Assembly: GCF_018687275.1 (NCBI RefSeq)
Contig: NZ_CP061287.1
Span: 620,001-684,000 of the forward strand
Source: Polynucleobacter sp. MWH-Aus1W21
GTDB taxonomy: Bacteria; Pseudomonadota; Gammaproteobacteria; Burkholderiales; Burkholderiaceae
DNA: 64,000 nt
Direction: 5' to 3'
Part shown: positions 25,820 to 34,888 of the stretch, in pieces
Position numbering within the stretch: the stretch's first letter is position 1
Layout: the number at the start of each line of letters is the position of its first letter
Position numbers and translations under genes: made by a program
The notes under the pieces: model-generated
The model's database searches: none
The model's input: only the letters and a program-made list of their open reading frames with translations
Told to the model about the DNA's origin: nothing

Positions 25820-28800
25820 GCGATAAGTTAGAAACCGACATAGCCTGTAATCCTGCTGAGTCGGTGATCGTTTCTGCTTGCGCAGGTAGTGGCAAAACAT
25901 GGCTATTGGTGTCACGCATGATTCGTTTGCTACTAGCCGGAGCAAAACCACAGCAGATTCTAGCCCTGACATTTACTCGCAAAGCTGCGCAGGAGATGCG
26001 CGATCGCCTTTATAAATTGCTGGAAGAGTTTTCTACCTGCGATGACGCTACCTTAATCAGAGAGTTAGGAGAGCGTGGTTTAGAAGAAAAAGATGCCATT
26101 GCATTACTGCCTCAGGCTAGGGCACTCTATTTAAAAGTCTTATCAAGTCCACAGGCTGTTGTTATTGACACCTTCCACGGCTGGTTTGGGCGTTTATTGG
26201 GAGCGGCGCCTGTATCAGCCGAGGTTCAGCCAGGCTTTAGCTTGCGTGAAGATGCCAAGCGCTTGCAAGAAGAGTGTATGGCGGATTGGTGGGGTGACTT
26301 ACCTGAGGATCTACAAAAGCACTATGACATTTTGTTAGAAGAGTTTGGCGCAGTAGAGACTCAAAAATTCTTGATGGGTAACTACAGCCTCTTCAAGCAA
26401 AGAGGTGCCTGGACTTTCTTCCAAGAGTCTTGCAAGAAGCAGCGCATCAAACCGATTGAGTGCTTGGATAGAATTCTGCCGCACTTAGGAACAGTAAATC
26501 CTCTTGAGGAACTATGGAAGCAGTCTCAGACAAAAACCAATTTAGAGTTTCTTTATAAATGTTTTAGTAATGGCACTCCAACTCAAAAAGCAAGCGCTCC
26601 TTATATCGAGGAGGTTATCGAGCATCATGCTGCTGGTGGATTGGTCATGGATATCGCTGATCAATGGGAGGCCTACTTCTTTACCCAAAAACGCACCCCA
26701 TTAGCTACTATTGCAACCCCATCCGTGCCTATGACTAAGTATCTCAACGGTATTGGTAAGGATCCTGATGAATTTACTGCGATTTGTCAGGGGTGGTTAG
26801 ATGCCTATGAAGCCCTATTTGCATGGCAGGGCGAGCATTTGATGCATGCGTTAAATGATGCATGGTTTGCTATGAGCGAAGCAATGTTGGCACATATGGA
26901 AAAAACTAAAGAGGCCATGCGCGTTCGGGACTTTGATGATTTAGAAATTGGCGTAAGCCAATTAATGGCGAGCACAGACAATGCTGCCTATCTGCAGGCT
27001 CGATTGGATGCAAGATACAAGCATATTCTGATTGATGAGTTTCAAGACACCAATCCATTGCAGTGGCAGATTTTGCGTGCTTGGTTGGCGGGATATGGTG
27101 ATGATGGCTCAATGCCAAGCATCTTTATTGTGGGTGACCCTAAGCAATCAATTTATCGTTTCCGCCGTGCTGACCCAAGATTATTTGAGAGCGCTCGCAT
27201 ATTCTTGAAGGCTAAGCTTAAGGCTAAAGCTCAAGATAAAAATAAGACCCGCCGTAATGCGTTTGCCATCAATGATGCGGTTAACAAGGTCTTCTTGGCG
27301 GGACCTTTGCCTGATACCTACCGGTATACAAAGCAGGAAACCGCCTGGAAACCCCTGTTAGATGGCATATCCGAGCACGATTACGCCGCAACAGGTGAGG
27401 CTTATTTATTGCCTTTGATTGAGCGCAAAGATCCGCAGATAGCGGAGCGAAATGGTACGGCGTTTGACGGCCCCATTGAGGATGCTGCTAACACCACCAG
27501 TGTTCAGCAACGCTATGAAGAAGGTGAAGTGGTTGCTCGTTTGATTCATCACATCATCGCTACTCGTAAGGTGATGGATAAAAAAGATGGCAAAGACTGC
27601 TGGCGTGATGCAAGAGGAAGCGATTTCATATTGCTGGTCAAACGCCGCCAATTTTTACCTCAATATGAAAAAGCCTTGCGTGATGCGGGGCTCGCTTATG
27701 ACAGTTCGCGCTTGGGTGGTTTACTAAATACTCTTGAGATCGATGATCTGATTGCGCTATTAACGGTATTGGTTTCGCCAAGACATGATTTGCCTTTAGC
27801 TCAAGCATTACGTAGTCCAATTTTCAGTTTTACTGAAGAGCAAATGCAGGAGCTCCGCAAAAGTATGGCCAATGGCTTTCCATCATGGTGGGATGCATTA
27901 CAAGCGAACCAGACCCCATCAATACAAAAGGCTGCGCGGTATTTGGAGCATTGGCGTGGCCTAGGCGAGGTATTGCCTGTACATGATTTACTGGATTTGA
28001 TTTATCACGAGAGTAATTTGCGAGTCAGTTACGCCATTTCTGCTCAGAATCTGGCTCGTGCGCAGGTGTTAGCGAATTTAGACGCATTCTTAGAGCTCGC
28101 TTTAAATCAGGATGGTGGACGCTATCCGAGTTTGAGTCGCTTTATTGATGAAATGAATGCGATGCGGCGCGGTGATGATGACGAAACGCCGGATGAGGGA
28201 GATGTAGAAGCGGAAACCGAAGCCGATACTGATGATATTGGCGAAGTAGATCTAGATAGTGAGATGTCAGAAGAGGAGCGGCATCGACGTGTGCGCTTAA
28301 TGACAATTCATGGAGCAAAGGGATTGGAGGCGCCATTTGTTTTCATTCTGGATGCCAATAACACAGAGTGGAAAGCGCCGCACCGAGGAGTTTTGTTAGA
28401 TTGGCCTCCAGAGGAGAGTAGCCCAACCCATCTTTCTATGTATACCGCTAAAACCTTAACAGGCGAACGTAGTGCCGTATTTAAAAAAGAGGGTGAAGTC
28501 AGCCAGAATGAAAACTGGAACTTGCTCTATGTCGCAATGACCAGGGCAAAGCAAGGCTTATGGATGAGTGGTGTAGCGGCGAAGTCAAAGTCTGGAATTA
28601 AAGAACACTCTTGGTATGGCAGAGCATTAGCAGCCGGTACACCAACCTTAGATATTGATGCCCTCAACCTTCCTAGTGTTGTAACAGATACAAAAGAGAT
28701 GGAAGTTGAGCGCGGCAGCATGCCATTTAAGATTGATCACTTTCAAGTTGAGTGGGATAGTGCAATCGCCACCCATCAAGAGCATCTTGCCAAGATTGAG

Positions 28801-29331
28801 AGTGGTGCACTAGCTCAAGAGTTGACAGCAAAGGCTTTAGAACAAGCAAAAGAAGAGCCCGATCCAGAAATCTTAGAAGAGGGCACGAACTTCCATAAGC
28901 TATTGGAGTTCATCACCCCAGACTCCGCCAATCAAAACAGGCCACCTATGCCAAGCGAGCAGGAGCTCATGAACTGGCTTGGTGTTGATCAGGAGGGCGC
29001 AAGCAAACTTATTGCACACGTCCAAAAAGTACTCGCAACCCCAGAGTTAAAACACTATCTGACCTCATGCGAGTGGGTGCAGGCTTGGAATGAGTTGGAC
29101 ATCGCTAGCGAACAAGGCAAGAGCTACCGTATGGATAGATTGGTTGAGTTTGACGACCATCTGGCAATTTTGGATTACAAGCTCACTATTCCGGAAGTAG
29201 GTAGTGAGAAGTATGAAAAGTACCGCAAGCAGTTACAAGGCTATCAGGCTGAGCTAACTCGAATCAGAAAAGATAAGCGGAACAAGGCATATTTAATTTC
29301 ATCTAAGGGCGAGATCAAAGAGATCCATTAA
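25816..29331 (+). CDS. addA: AddA-like UvrD/RecB helicase-nuclease subunit
   Basis: ATP-dependent 3'-5' helicase with C-terminal nuclease, about 1171 aa. Helicase motifs: I ACAGSGKT near residue 21, Ia LALTFTRKAAQEM, II LIDEFQDTN, III IVGDPKQSIYRFRRADP, V RLMTIHGAKGLE, VI LLYVAMTRAKQ. The nuclease domain has YRMDRLVEF and LDYKL followed by QLQGYQAEL. GTG at 25816 overlaps the addB stop as GTGA and has AGGAAGGGG at good distance; the alternative ATG 25798 adds six residues but lacks a well-placed site. A strongly acidic stretch of ~50 residues sits just before motif V. With AddB it should load RecA at breaks. Confidence 0.87.
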   Translation: MSDKLETDIACNPAESVIVSACAGSGKTWLLVSRMIRLLLAGAKPQQILALTFTRKAAQEMRDRLYKLLEEFSTCDDATLIRELGERGLEEKDAIALLPQARALYLKVLSSPQAVVIDTFHGWFGRLLGAAPVSAEVQPGFSLREDAKRLQEECMADWWGDLPEDLQKHYDILLEEFGAVETQKFLMGNYSLFKQRGAWTFFQESCKKQRIKPIECLDRILPHLGTVNPLEELWKQSQTKTNLEFLYKCFSNGTPTQKASAPYIEEVIEHHAAGGLVMDIADQWEAYFFTQKRTPLATIATPSVPMTKYLNGIGKDPDEFTAICQGWLDAYEALFAWQGEHLMHALNDAWFAMSEAMLAHMEKTKEAMRVRDFDDLEIGVSQLMASTDNAAYLQARLDARYKHILIDEFQDTNPLQWQILRAWLAGYGDDGSMPSIFIVGDPKQSIYRFRRADPRLFESARIFLKAKLKAKAQDKNKTRRNAFAINDAVNKVFLAGPLPDTYRYTKQETAWKPLLDGISEHDYAATGEAYLLPLIERKDPQIAERNGTAFDGPIEDAANTTSVQQRYEEGEVVARLIHHIIATRKVMDKKDGKDCWRDARGSDFILLVKRRQFLPQYEKALRDAGLAYDSSRLGGLLNTLEIDDLIALLTVLVSPRHDLPLAQALRSPIFSFTEEQMQELRKSMANGFPSWWDALQANQTPSIQKAARYLEHWRGLGEVLPVHDLLDLIYHESNLRVSYAISAQNLARAQVLANLDAFLELALNQDGGRYPSLSRFIDEMNAMRRGDDDETPDEGDVEAETEADTDDIGEVDLDSEMSEEERHRRVRLMTIHGAKGLEAPFVFILDANNTEWKAPHRGVLLDWPPEESSPTHLSMYTAKTLTGERSAVFKKEGEVSQNENWNLLYVAMTRAKQGLWMSGVAAKSKSGIKEHSWYGRALAAGTPTLDIDALNLPSVVTDTKEMEVERGSMPFKIDHFQVEWDSAIATHQEHLAKIESGALAQELTAKALEQAKEEPDPEILEEGTNFHKLLEFITPDSANQNRPPMPSEQELMNWLGVDQEGASKLIAHVQKVLATPELKHYLTSCEWVQAWNELDIASEQGKSYRMDRLVEFDDHLAILDYKLTIPEVGSEKYEKYRKQLQGYQAELTRIRKDKRNKAYLISSKGEIKEIH

Positions 29332-29383
29332 ACTGAAAAATCAGTTTAGTAACTTCGCCACACTTTATTCTTTAGGAAACTCC

Positions 29384-29887
29384 ATGGCAATTTCAATGTA
29401 TCAGACATCTATTCCGCAGTTCACTAAGATGCTTACAAACCTCTCCAATATCCTCAAAAAGGGAGAAGAGTTTGCAAAAGCCAAGGGTGTAGATGATGCG
29501 GTTTTAGTATCAGAATGTCGCCTTGCTCCAGACATGTTTCCGCTATCTAAGCAAATTCAAATTGCTTGCGATCAAGTCAAAAATGGCATGGCGCGTTTGG
29601 CTGGTGTTGAGCCGCCTAAATTTGAAGATAACGAAACTACCTTTGCCCAGTTGCAAGAGCGCATTGCTCAAACCATTGCATTTGCTAATAGCCTCAAGCC
29701 AGAGCAAATTGACGGCACCGAGACAAAAGAAATTAAGTTCTCGATTAGAGAGTGGAACTTTGAGTTTGTTGGGGAACAATATCTACTAACTTGGATCATT
29801 CCTAATTTTTATTTCCACGTGACTACGGCTTATGCCATTCTGCGTCATAACGGGGTGGAAATCGGCAAGACAGATTATTTGGGATGA
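29384..29887 (+). CDS. DUF1993 family protein (DinB-like fold)
   Basis: Conserved cytoplasmic protein of 167 aa of unknown function. The pattern MYQTSIPQFTKMLTNLSNIL, RLAPDMFPLSKQIQIACD and a C-terminal NFYFHVTTAYAILRHNGVEIGK is the standard DUF1993 sequence, predicted to be a four-helix bundle related to DinB. The C-terminal FHVTTAYAILRHNG contributes a possible metal His. It follows addA by 52 bases and overlaps a tiny ORF at its end. Confidence 0.9.
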   Translation: MAISMYQTSIPQFTKMLTNLSNILKKGEEFAKAKGVDDAVLVSECRLAPDMFPLSKQIQIACDQVKNGMARLAGVEPPKFEDNETTFAQLQERIAQTIAFANSLKPEQIDGTETKEIKFSIREWNFEFVGEQYLLTWIIPNFYFHVTTAYAILRHNGVEIGKTDYLG

Positions 29888-30012
29888 TGAAACGGTTCCC
29901 CGTCATTCTTGAGCTCATAGAAACGGCGCAGCCCTGGCTCTACCGATTAGGGGCCTATGTGTCTAATAGCGTTGCTGATGATCCTGCAATTCTGGCCTTC
30001 ATGTTCTGTTAG
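29884..30012 (+). CDS. Small ORF (42 aa) overlapping the DUF1993 stop, uncertain
   Basis: ATG at 29884 overlaps the DUF1993 TGA (ATGA), and a second ATG follows at once. The product begins MMKRFPVILELIETAQPW and ends ILAFMFC. It has no close homologue that I recognise and may be chance; translational coupling is the only support. The remaining ~180 bases before the next gene are AT-rich, contain GTATG-ATTTTTTT-CATAC pairing near 30066, and no other feature. Confidence 0.35.
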   Translation: MMKRFPVILELIETAQPWLYRLGAYVSNSVADDPAILAFMFC

Positions 30013-30191
30013 CAAGTTCTCCATAGATTAATCCTTACAAAAAGTAAGGTTAAATTGCCCAAAAAGTATGCATTTTTTTCATACGGCCGTCCTCTTTATT
30101 TGGTAATCTCTGAGCATTAAAAATCTTATATAAGTTCGTTGGCTTGGCGACGCAACGATCTACTGATTAAAAAGAACAAGGGTGCGAGGAG

Positions 30192-30728
30192 ATGACGGAG
30201 GGAATATTAATAGGGGGCTTGGTAGTGCTCGGCGGTTTAGTTGCTAGCTACATGAAGAAGCACCCTTTTTATAGCCATAAAACCCAAAAGTATAAAGAGC
30301 GTTATCAAGACAAATTGAGTGATGCGCTTTCTCAAAGCTATAGTGCGGTAGATGCCTATTGGTTATCACGCGCGATTGCTGACAATATTTTTGATTTTGG
30401 AACGAGAACCTACCAAGACTATCATGTGGAGCGTTACGAGAAAAAGGCGCTATCAGAGCGCCCTCATATCTACGAGCTCCACATTGAAAACCCTAGCACC
30501 CTGTGTACGCAACTGACAGAGCGCGCTATTGAGCTAAAGCTCCCCATTAGCGCTTACAGCATCCATATGCGCTATTTATGGCAAGAGTATTTGGTGCCTG
30601 TTGGGCGCCTAGCTCCGGTGTCGGTCGAGCGTTTGCCTGGCGCCAGTCTTTATGCTGATGAACTGAAAAATTTGCCAACCTCTCAAGAGGATATGCAAAC
30701 TTTTATGCGTAAAACTGGCCAGGCATAA
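30192..30728 (+). CDS. Hypothetical protein with one N-terminal membrane helix
   Basis: Protein of 178 aa that I do not recognise. Residues 4-20 (GILIGGLVVLGGLVASY) form one hydrophobic helix; the rest is soluble and charged, with a helical segment rich in Tyr (KYKERYQDK, SQSYSAVDAYWLSRA). There are no Cys pairs or obvious catalytic motifs. An AAGGG ribosome-binding site lies 9 bases upstream of the ATG. It stands alone between the DUF1993 region and a convergent Bug gene. An inner-membrane-anchored cytoplasmic protein is likely. Confidence 0.6.
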   Translation: MTEGILIGGLVVLGGLVASYMKKHPFYSHKTQKYKERYQDKLSDALSQSYSAVDAYWLSRAIADNIFDFGTRTYQDYHVERYEKKALSERPHIYELHIENPSTLCTQLTERAIELKLPISAYSIHMRYLWQEYLVPVGRLAPVSVERLPGASLYADELKNLPTSQEDMQTFMRKTGQA

Positions 30729-30738
30729 GCGCTCAAGG

Positions 30739-31701
30739 TTATTTAATCATTCCCGCACTCTTGGCATCATCCATGGCTTGAGCCGTTTTCTCTTTCATGA
30801 ATGCTGGCATCTTTGCCAAAGGAACATCCACAATCACAAAGCCAGAGTCCTCCAACTTTTTCTTGGTTTCAGGATCGGCATTTAACTGGGCAAAGTAATC
30901 GGACATCTTTTGTTGCAATACTAGTGGGGTAGCTTTTGGTACAGCAACGCCACGATAGGCGCCGTCCACCCAGTTCAGACCAAGCTCTTTGAAGGTTGGT
31001 ACGTCTGGTAGTGCGGGGTTACGCTTCTCAGTAGCAATGGCTAGTGTGCGCACCTTACCTTTTTGCTGAATGGCTAAAGGTAAGTAGCCCATAGCGCCAT
31101 CAACGTGCATACCAATCAAGGCGGTAATCAAATCACCGGTACCTTTAAAGGGTACGTAATTGATTTTGACGCCTGCTAATTTATTGAGGCGCTCAACGGC
31201 CATATGGTTGGCAGAGAACTGTGCGGAGCCAGCTAAGGACATCTTGCCAGGCTCTTTTTTGGCTGCTGCAATAAATTCTTGATAGGTCTTGTAAGGGCTG
31301 TCTGCAGAGACCATCAAGGCATCAGGAGTGAAGTGGTAGTAGTAGATCGCATTAATGTCTTCGGTCTTGTACTGAATGCCTTCTTGTAGCGGCTGCAAGA
31401 TGGTGTGTGGAATATTTACACCCACTACCGTAGTGCCATCAGCTGGATAGGTATTGAGTGCACTCCATACCAAAGCACCGCCTGCACCAGCGCGATTCAT
31501 AACCACCATGGGCTGCTTAAATTTCTTGGCAGAGATGTCGGCCTGGTAACGCGCTACTAAGTCAGACTCACCAGCAGGCGGGAAGGGAATGATGTATTGA
31601 ATAGTTTTATCTGGGAAAGGTTGGGCGCTCGCGCTAGATAACAAGCCGAACGAAAGCAAACAAGCACTCAGTAATCCACTGAGTAATTTAAATAGCTTCA
31701 T
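30739..31701 (-). CDS. Bug-family solute-binding protein 3 (tartrate/malate operon)
   Basis: TctC-like receptor of 320 aa, signal peptide ending SASAQP. The usual PGG motif is changed to PFPPAGESDLVAR, and the PxGYT loop is PADGTTVVG, so the pocket differs from its paralogues in this window. VPFKGTGDLITALIG marks the second lobe. The start codon overlaps the stop of the upstream dehydrogenase gene by 4 bases (ATGA), so the two are co-translated. That coupling makes tartrate, D-malate or a similar hydroxy-dicarboxylate the best guess for the ligand. Confidence 0.88.
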   Translation of the reverse strand: MKLFKLLSGLLSACLLSFGLLSSASAQPFPDKTIQYIIPFPPAGESDLVARYQADISAKKFKQPMVVMNRAGAGGALVWSALNTYPADGTTVVGVNIPHTILQPLQEGIQYKTEDINAIYYYHFTPDALMVSADSPYKTYQEFIAAAKKEPGKMSLAGSAQFSANHMAVERLNKLAGVKINYVPFKGTGDLITALIGMHVDGAMGYLPLAIQQKGKVRTLAIATEKRNPALPDVPTFKELGLNWVDGAYRGVAVPKATPLVLQQKMSDYFAQLNADPETKKKLEDSGFVIVDVPLAKMPAFMKEKTAQAMDDAKSAGMIK

Positions 31702-32765
31702 TTGGAGATCTCCTCAATAACTGCATTAGTAACGTCACCCATCATGGCTGTACCACCTAAATCGCGAGTGTGTAGTTTTGGATTGGCGGTTACCTTTTCA
31801 ATGGCCGCCATTAACTTTGCTCCTAAGGCTTTTTCACCCAAGAAGTCGAGCATCATCACTGCTGACCAGAAGGTGCCAATCGGGTTGGCAAGACCTTTGC
31901 CCATAATGTCAAACGCAGAACCGTGAATCGGTTCAAACATCGATGGATAGCGACACTCTGGATCTAGGTTTGCGGTTGGCGCGATACCCAAACTGCCAGC
32001 GAGTGCAGCCGCTAAATCACTTAGGACATCTGCATGTAAGTTGGTTGCAACGATGGTGTCTAAGGACTCAGGGCGATTGACCATGCGCGCAGTAGCGGCA
32101 TCGACCAACTCTTTATCCCAAGTCACATCCGGGAAATCTTTAGCAACAATGTTGGCGATCTCGTCCCACATCACCATGCCATGGCGCTGCGCATTGGATT
32201 TGGTAATCACAGTGAGATGTTTGCGAGGGCGTGATTGCGCTAGCTTAAATGCAAAGCGCTGCACGCGCTCCACTCCAACGCGAGTCATGATGCTCATATC
32301 AGAGGCTACTTCAATCGGGTGACCTTGGTGGGCTCTGCCGCCTACACCGGAATACTCACCTTCAGAGTTCTCGCGCACGATCACCCAATCGAGTTGACCG
32401 GGTTTGCAGTTACGTAGCGGTGTTTCGATACCGGGAAGAATACGGGTAGGACGCACGTTTGCGTATTGATCAAACCCTTGGCATATTTTGAGGCGCAAAC
32501 CCCACAAAGTAATGTGGTCTGGAATTTTTGGATCGCCAGCCGAGCCAAACAAGATGGCATCTTTTGAGCGCAAAGGTTCAAGGCCATCATCCGGCATCAT
32601 GATGCCGTGTTTGCGGTAGTAGTCACCACCCCAATCAAAGTGCTCGAATTGGAAAGCGACTTCAGGATGTTTTTTGCTTAAGGCATTTAATACCTTCTCG
32701 CATTCTGGAATGACTTCCTTGCCAATACCATCGCCCGGAACGGACGCGATCTTATACGTCTTCAT
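31698..32765 (-). CDS. Tartrate/D-malate dehydrogenase (isocitrate/isopropylmalate DH family)
   Basis: NAD-dependent oxidative decarboxylase of a 2-hydroxy-dicarboxylate, 355 aa. SVPGDGIGKEVIPE at the start, the substrate arginines in VRPTRILPG, VIVRENSEGEYSG, the Lys in VITKSNAQRHG and metal Asp residues in ATNLHADVLSDLAAAL are those of TtuC/DmlA enzymes. I chose ATG at 32763-32765; an upstream start at 33065 would add 98 non-homologous residues and run through the umuDC promoter. It forms an operon with the Bug gene and is divergent from umuDC. Tartrate versus D-malate cannot be decided here. Confidence 0.87.
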   Translation of the reverse strand: MKTYKIASVPGDGIGKEVIPECEKVLNALSKKHPEVAFQFEHFDWGGDYYRKHGIMMPDDGLEPLRSKDAILFGSAGDPKIPDHITLWGLRLKICQGFDQYANVRPTRILPGIETPLRNCKPGQLDWVIVRENSEGEYSGVGGRAHQGHPIEVASDMSIMTRVGVERVQRFAFKLAQSRPRKHLTVITKSNAQRHGMVMWDEIANIVAKDFPDVTWDKELVDAATARMVNRPESLDTIVATNLHADVLSDLAAALAGSLGIAPTANLDPECRYPSMFEPIHGSAFDIMGKGLANPIGTFWSAVMMLDFLGEKALGAKLMAAIEKVTANPKLHTRDLGGTAMMGDVTNAVIEEISK

Positions 32766-32791
32766 ATGTCTCCTACTATTGTTTTTATATG

Positions 32792-32810
32792 AGTTACTTA
32801 ACGCGTAACT
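32792..32810. promoter_or_regulatory. Inverted repeat upstream of tartrate/malate operon
   Basis: AGTTAC-N7-GTAACT is a perfect 6-bp inverted repeat centred about 36 bases upstream of the dehydrogenase start, a position fitting an operator. No regulator gene is adjacent, so this is a candidate only. Confidence 0.4.
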
Positions 32811-32948
32811 TCTAGAGCCATTATGCAATTCCTTGGGTCCAATGCAAGCGTGGGGCACTTGGGGTTTATGGCTAGAAAAACATGGGGTGGCAGGGGGCAA
32901 ATAGCCCCAAAACAACAAAAATAGCCCTGTTTTTGCGGTTTTTACATA

Positions 32949-32968
32949 TACTGTATAAACATACAGTA
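32949..32968 (+). promoter_or_regulatory. LexA (SOS) box of umuDC
   Basis: CTGTATAAACATACAG at 32951-32966 matches the LexA consensus CTGT-ATATATAT-ACAG at 14 of 16 positions and the flanking TA pairs extend the palindrome to 20 bases. It overlaps a possible -10 box TATACT at 32947-32952 and ends only 6 bases before the first ATG of umuD, so LexA would block transcription directly. Confidence 0.92.
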
Positions 32969-32973
32969 TATTA

Positions 32974-33465
32974 ATGACTATGACGCAAGTAATGAACCCC
33001 GCAAAATCTACTCTTAGCCAGGCACCACAAGCCTTGGCAGGGCATTTTGCTACCTGTGAGCTCAAGCTTCTTAGTCACCGGATTTCAGCTGGATTCCCTA
33101 GTCCCGCGGCAGATTACGCTGAAGACGGCCTGGATTTGAATCATTATCTCGTGCAGAACAAGCCAGCCACTTTCATGTTCACTGTGAAGGGGGATTCCAT
33201 GCTGGGCGCAGGCATTTGTGACGGCGACAAGGTCGTTGTTGATAAGGCGCTCAAACCAAAACATAAAGATATCGTTGTGGCTGTTGTGGATGGCGAGTAC
33301 ACCATCAAGCGCCTCTATCAATTACGCGGTCGTATCGAGCTCCAACCGGAAAATCCTAGCTATCAACCCATCACCTTTAACGAAGGTAGTGAGCTGCAAA
33401 TTTGGGGTGTAGTTGTTGGGGTGGTGCGCAAGTACAGCAATGCCAGTGGCAGAAATGGCAAGTGA
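32974..33465 (+). CDS. umuD: UmuD-like translesion polymerase V subunit (LexA/S24 peptidase family)
   Basis: Self-cleaving protein that, after RecA-stimulated cleavage, forms the UmuD'2C polymerase V. The cleavage site is Ala-Gly in ISAGFPSPAADY, catalytic Ser in KGDSMLGAGI and Lys in EYTIKRL; the Ser-Lys dyad is intact. From ATG 32974 it is 163 aa, longer than the ~140 aa of E. coli; in-frame ATGs at 32980 and 32992 are equally possible and would give a more usual N-terminus, since no start has a strong ribosome-binding site. It is followed directly by umuC and controlled by the LexA box. Confidence 0.92.
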   Translation: MTMTQVMNPAKSTLSQAPQALAGHFATCELKLLSHRISAGFPSPAADYAEDGLDLNHYLVQNKPATFMFTVKGDSMLGAGICDGDKVVVDKALKPKHKDIVVAVVDGEYTIKRLYQLRGRIELQPENPSYQPITFNEGSELQIWGVVVGVVRKYSNASGRNGK

Positions 33466-33466
33466 A

Positions 33467-34774
33467 ATGAATTCCAATTCTGTAAGCCCACTCTTTGCCT
33501 TGGTTGATGTAAACAACTTTTATGTTTCTTGTGAGCGTGTATTCCAGCCGAAATTAGAGGATGTGCCGATGGTGGTGCTCTCGAATAACGATGGTTGCGC
33601 TGTAGCGCGTAGTGCTGAAGTTAAGGCACTTGGCGTGAAGATGGGAACCCCCTGGTTTCAGATGCAAGAGCTAGCTAAGAAGCATGGCATCCAAGCTCAG
33701 TCATCTAACTACACGCTGTATGGCGATATGAGTAGCCGGGTAGTGCAAGTGCTGAGAGGTTTTACACCAAACCTAGAGGTCTACAGTATTGATGAGAGCT
33801 TTTTACAGGTCGAGACTGTCCTCAAGCAATATCACGACACCATTGAATTAGGTCAGAAGATCAAAGAACAAGTTAAAGACACTACTGGCTTACCAGTTTG
33901 TGTGGGTATTGGCGCTAGCAAGACCTTGGCAAAGCTCGCTAATCACTTGGCCAAAAAGCACAAGCAGTTTGCTGGCGTGTGCGATGTCAATGCCATGACA
34001 AAAGAAGAGCTTTACCAGTGGATGAGTGAAACCGAGGTGGGGGAGGTATGGGGTGTTGGTAAGCAAATTGCCAAAAAACTCAAAGCCCAGAACATTCACA
34101 GCGTCTTCGATCTCCTGCAAGCTTCACCGCAAGCTATGCGCCAGCAGTTTGGCGTAGTCATGGAGCGCCTCTGCTATGAGCTGCATGGCACATCTTGTTT
34201 AGCGCTGGAGGAAGTAGCGCCAGCCAAACAACAAATCATTGCCTCACGTAGTTTTGGTAAGCCTGTGACTAGTCAGGTTGAGCTTGCGCAATCGGTTGCC
34301 ACCCATGTGGCTCGTGCGGCTGAAAAACTCAGGGCGCAGAATAGTACTACGGGCGCACTCACAGTGTTTATTCAGACTAATCCATTTAAGCAAAATGAGC
34401 CACAGCATCATCAAAGCGTCACGATTCCATTGGCGGACCCAACGGATAACACGCTGACATTAACAAACGCTGCGCTAGCGGGCCTCAAGCAGATTTATCA
34501 GACAAACTTTCGCTACAAAAAAGCGGGTGTCATCTTGAATCTCATTAGCGACAAGCCCACAGCCCAGCAATCCTTGTTTGACGATATTGAAACTAAAGGC
34601 AAGTCTGCCCATCTTATGAAGGCAGTAGATGAGATCAACACACGATTTGGTAATGCAGTCATTAGATCTGCGGCTTCAGGAACCAATAACACAAAACAAG
34701 AGTGGCAAATGAGATCAAACAATCGATCACCGAACTACACCACGCGCTGGGATGAGCTACCTATAGCACGATAG
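33467..34774 (+). CDS. umuC: UmuC-like Y-family DNA polymerase V catalytic subunit
   Basis: Error-prone translesion polymerase, about 435 aa. The metal-binding LFALVDVNNFYVSCERVF and YSIDESFLQVE segments, the VLSNNDGCAVARSAEVKALG finger, and helix-hairpin-helix EVWGVGKQIAKKLK are typical of UmuC, as is the C-terminal little-finger and a likely clamp-binding motif QQSLFDD near residue 365. The start at 33467 lies two bases after the umuD stop; an in-frame ATG at 33455 would overlap umuD. Part of the LexA-controlled operon. Confidence 0.93.
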   Translation: MNSNSVSPLFALVDVNNFYVSCERVFQPKLEDVPMVVLSNNDGCAVARSAEVKALGVKMGTPWFQMQELAKKHGIQAQSSNYTLYGDMSSRVVQVLRGFTPNLEVYSIDESFLQVETVLKQYHDTIELGQKIKEQVKDTTGLPVCVGIGASKTLAKLANHLAKKHKQFAGVCDVNAMTKEELYQWMSETEVGEVWGVGKQIAKKLKAQNIHSVFDLLQASPQAMRQQFGVVMERLCYELHGTSCLALEEVAPAKQQIIASRSFGKPVTSQVELAQSVATHVARAAEKLRAQNSTTGALTVFIQTNPFKQNEPQHHQSVTIPLADPTDNTLTLTNAALAGLKQIYQTNFRYKKAGVILNLISDKPTAQQSLFDDIETKGKSAHLMKAVDEINTRFGNAVIRSAASGTNNTKQEWQMRSNNRSPNYTTRWDELPIAR

Positions 34775-34813
34775 AAACATGAAATATTTGAATAAAAAAC
34801 CACAATGTTTAAC

Positions 34814-34832
34814 AAGCTCATTTTGTGAGCTT
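34814..34832. repeat. Short hairpin downstream of umuC
   Basis: AAGCTCA and TGAGCTT form a 7-bp stem around TTTTG. There is no T-run, so it is not a convincing terminator for umuDC. Confidence 0.35.
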
Positions 34833-34888
34833 CATAACCAATATTCTGAATTCATAGCAGTAAATCAATAGCAAAAGAGGGGAAACAA

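Noticed and set aside
29330..29347. Hairpin AAACTGA/TCAGTTT after addA as a terminator
   Set aside because: The stem is AT-rich, only 7 bp, and there is no T-run, so it is not convincing.
32766..33065. N-terminal extension of the tartrate/malate dehydrogenase by 98 residues
   Set aside because: The added sequence has no family similarity, runs through the umuDC promoter and LexA box, and the standard enzyme start is at 32765.
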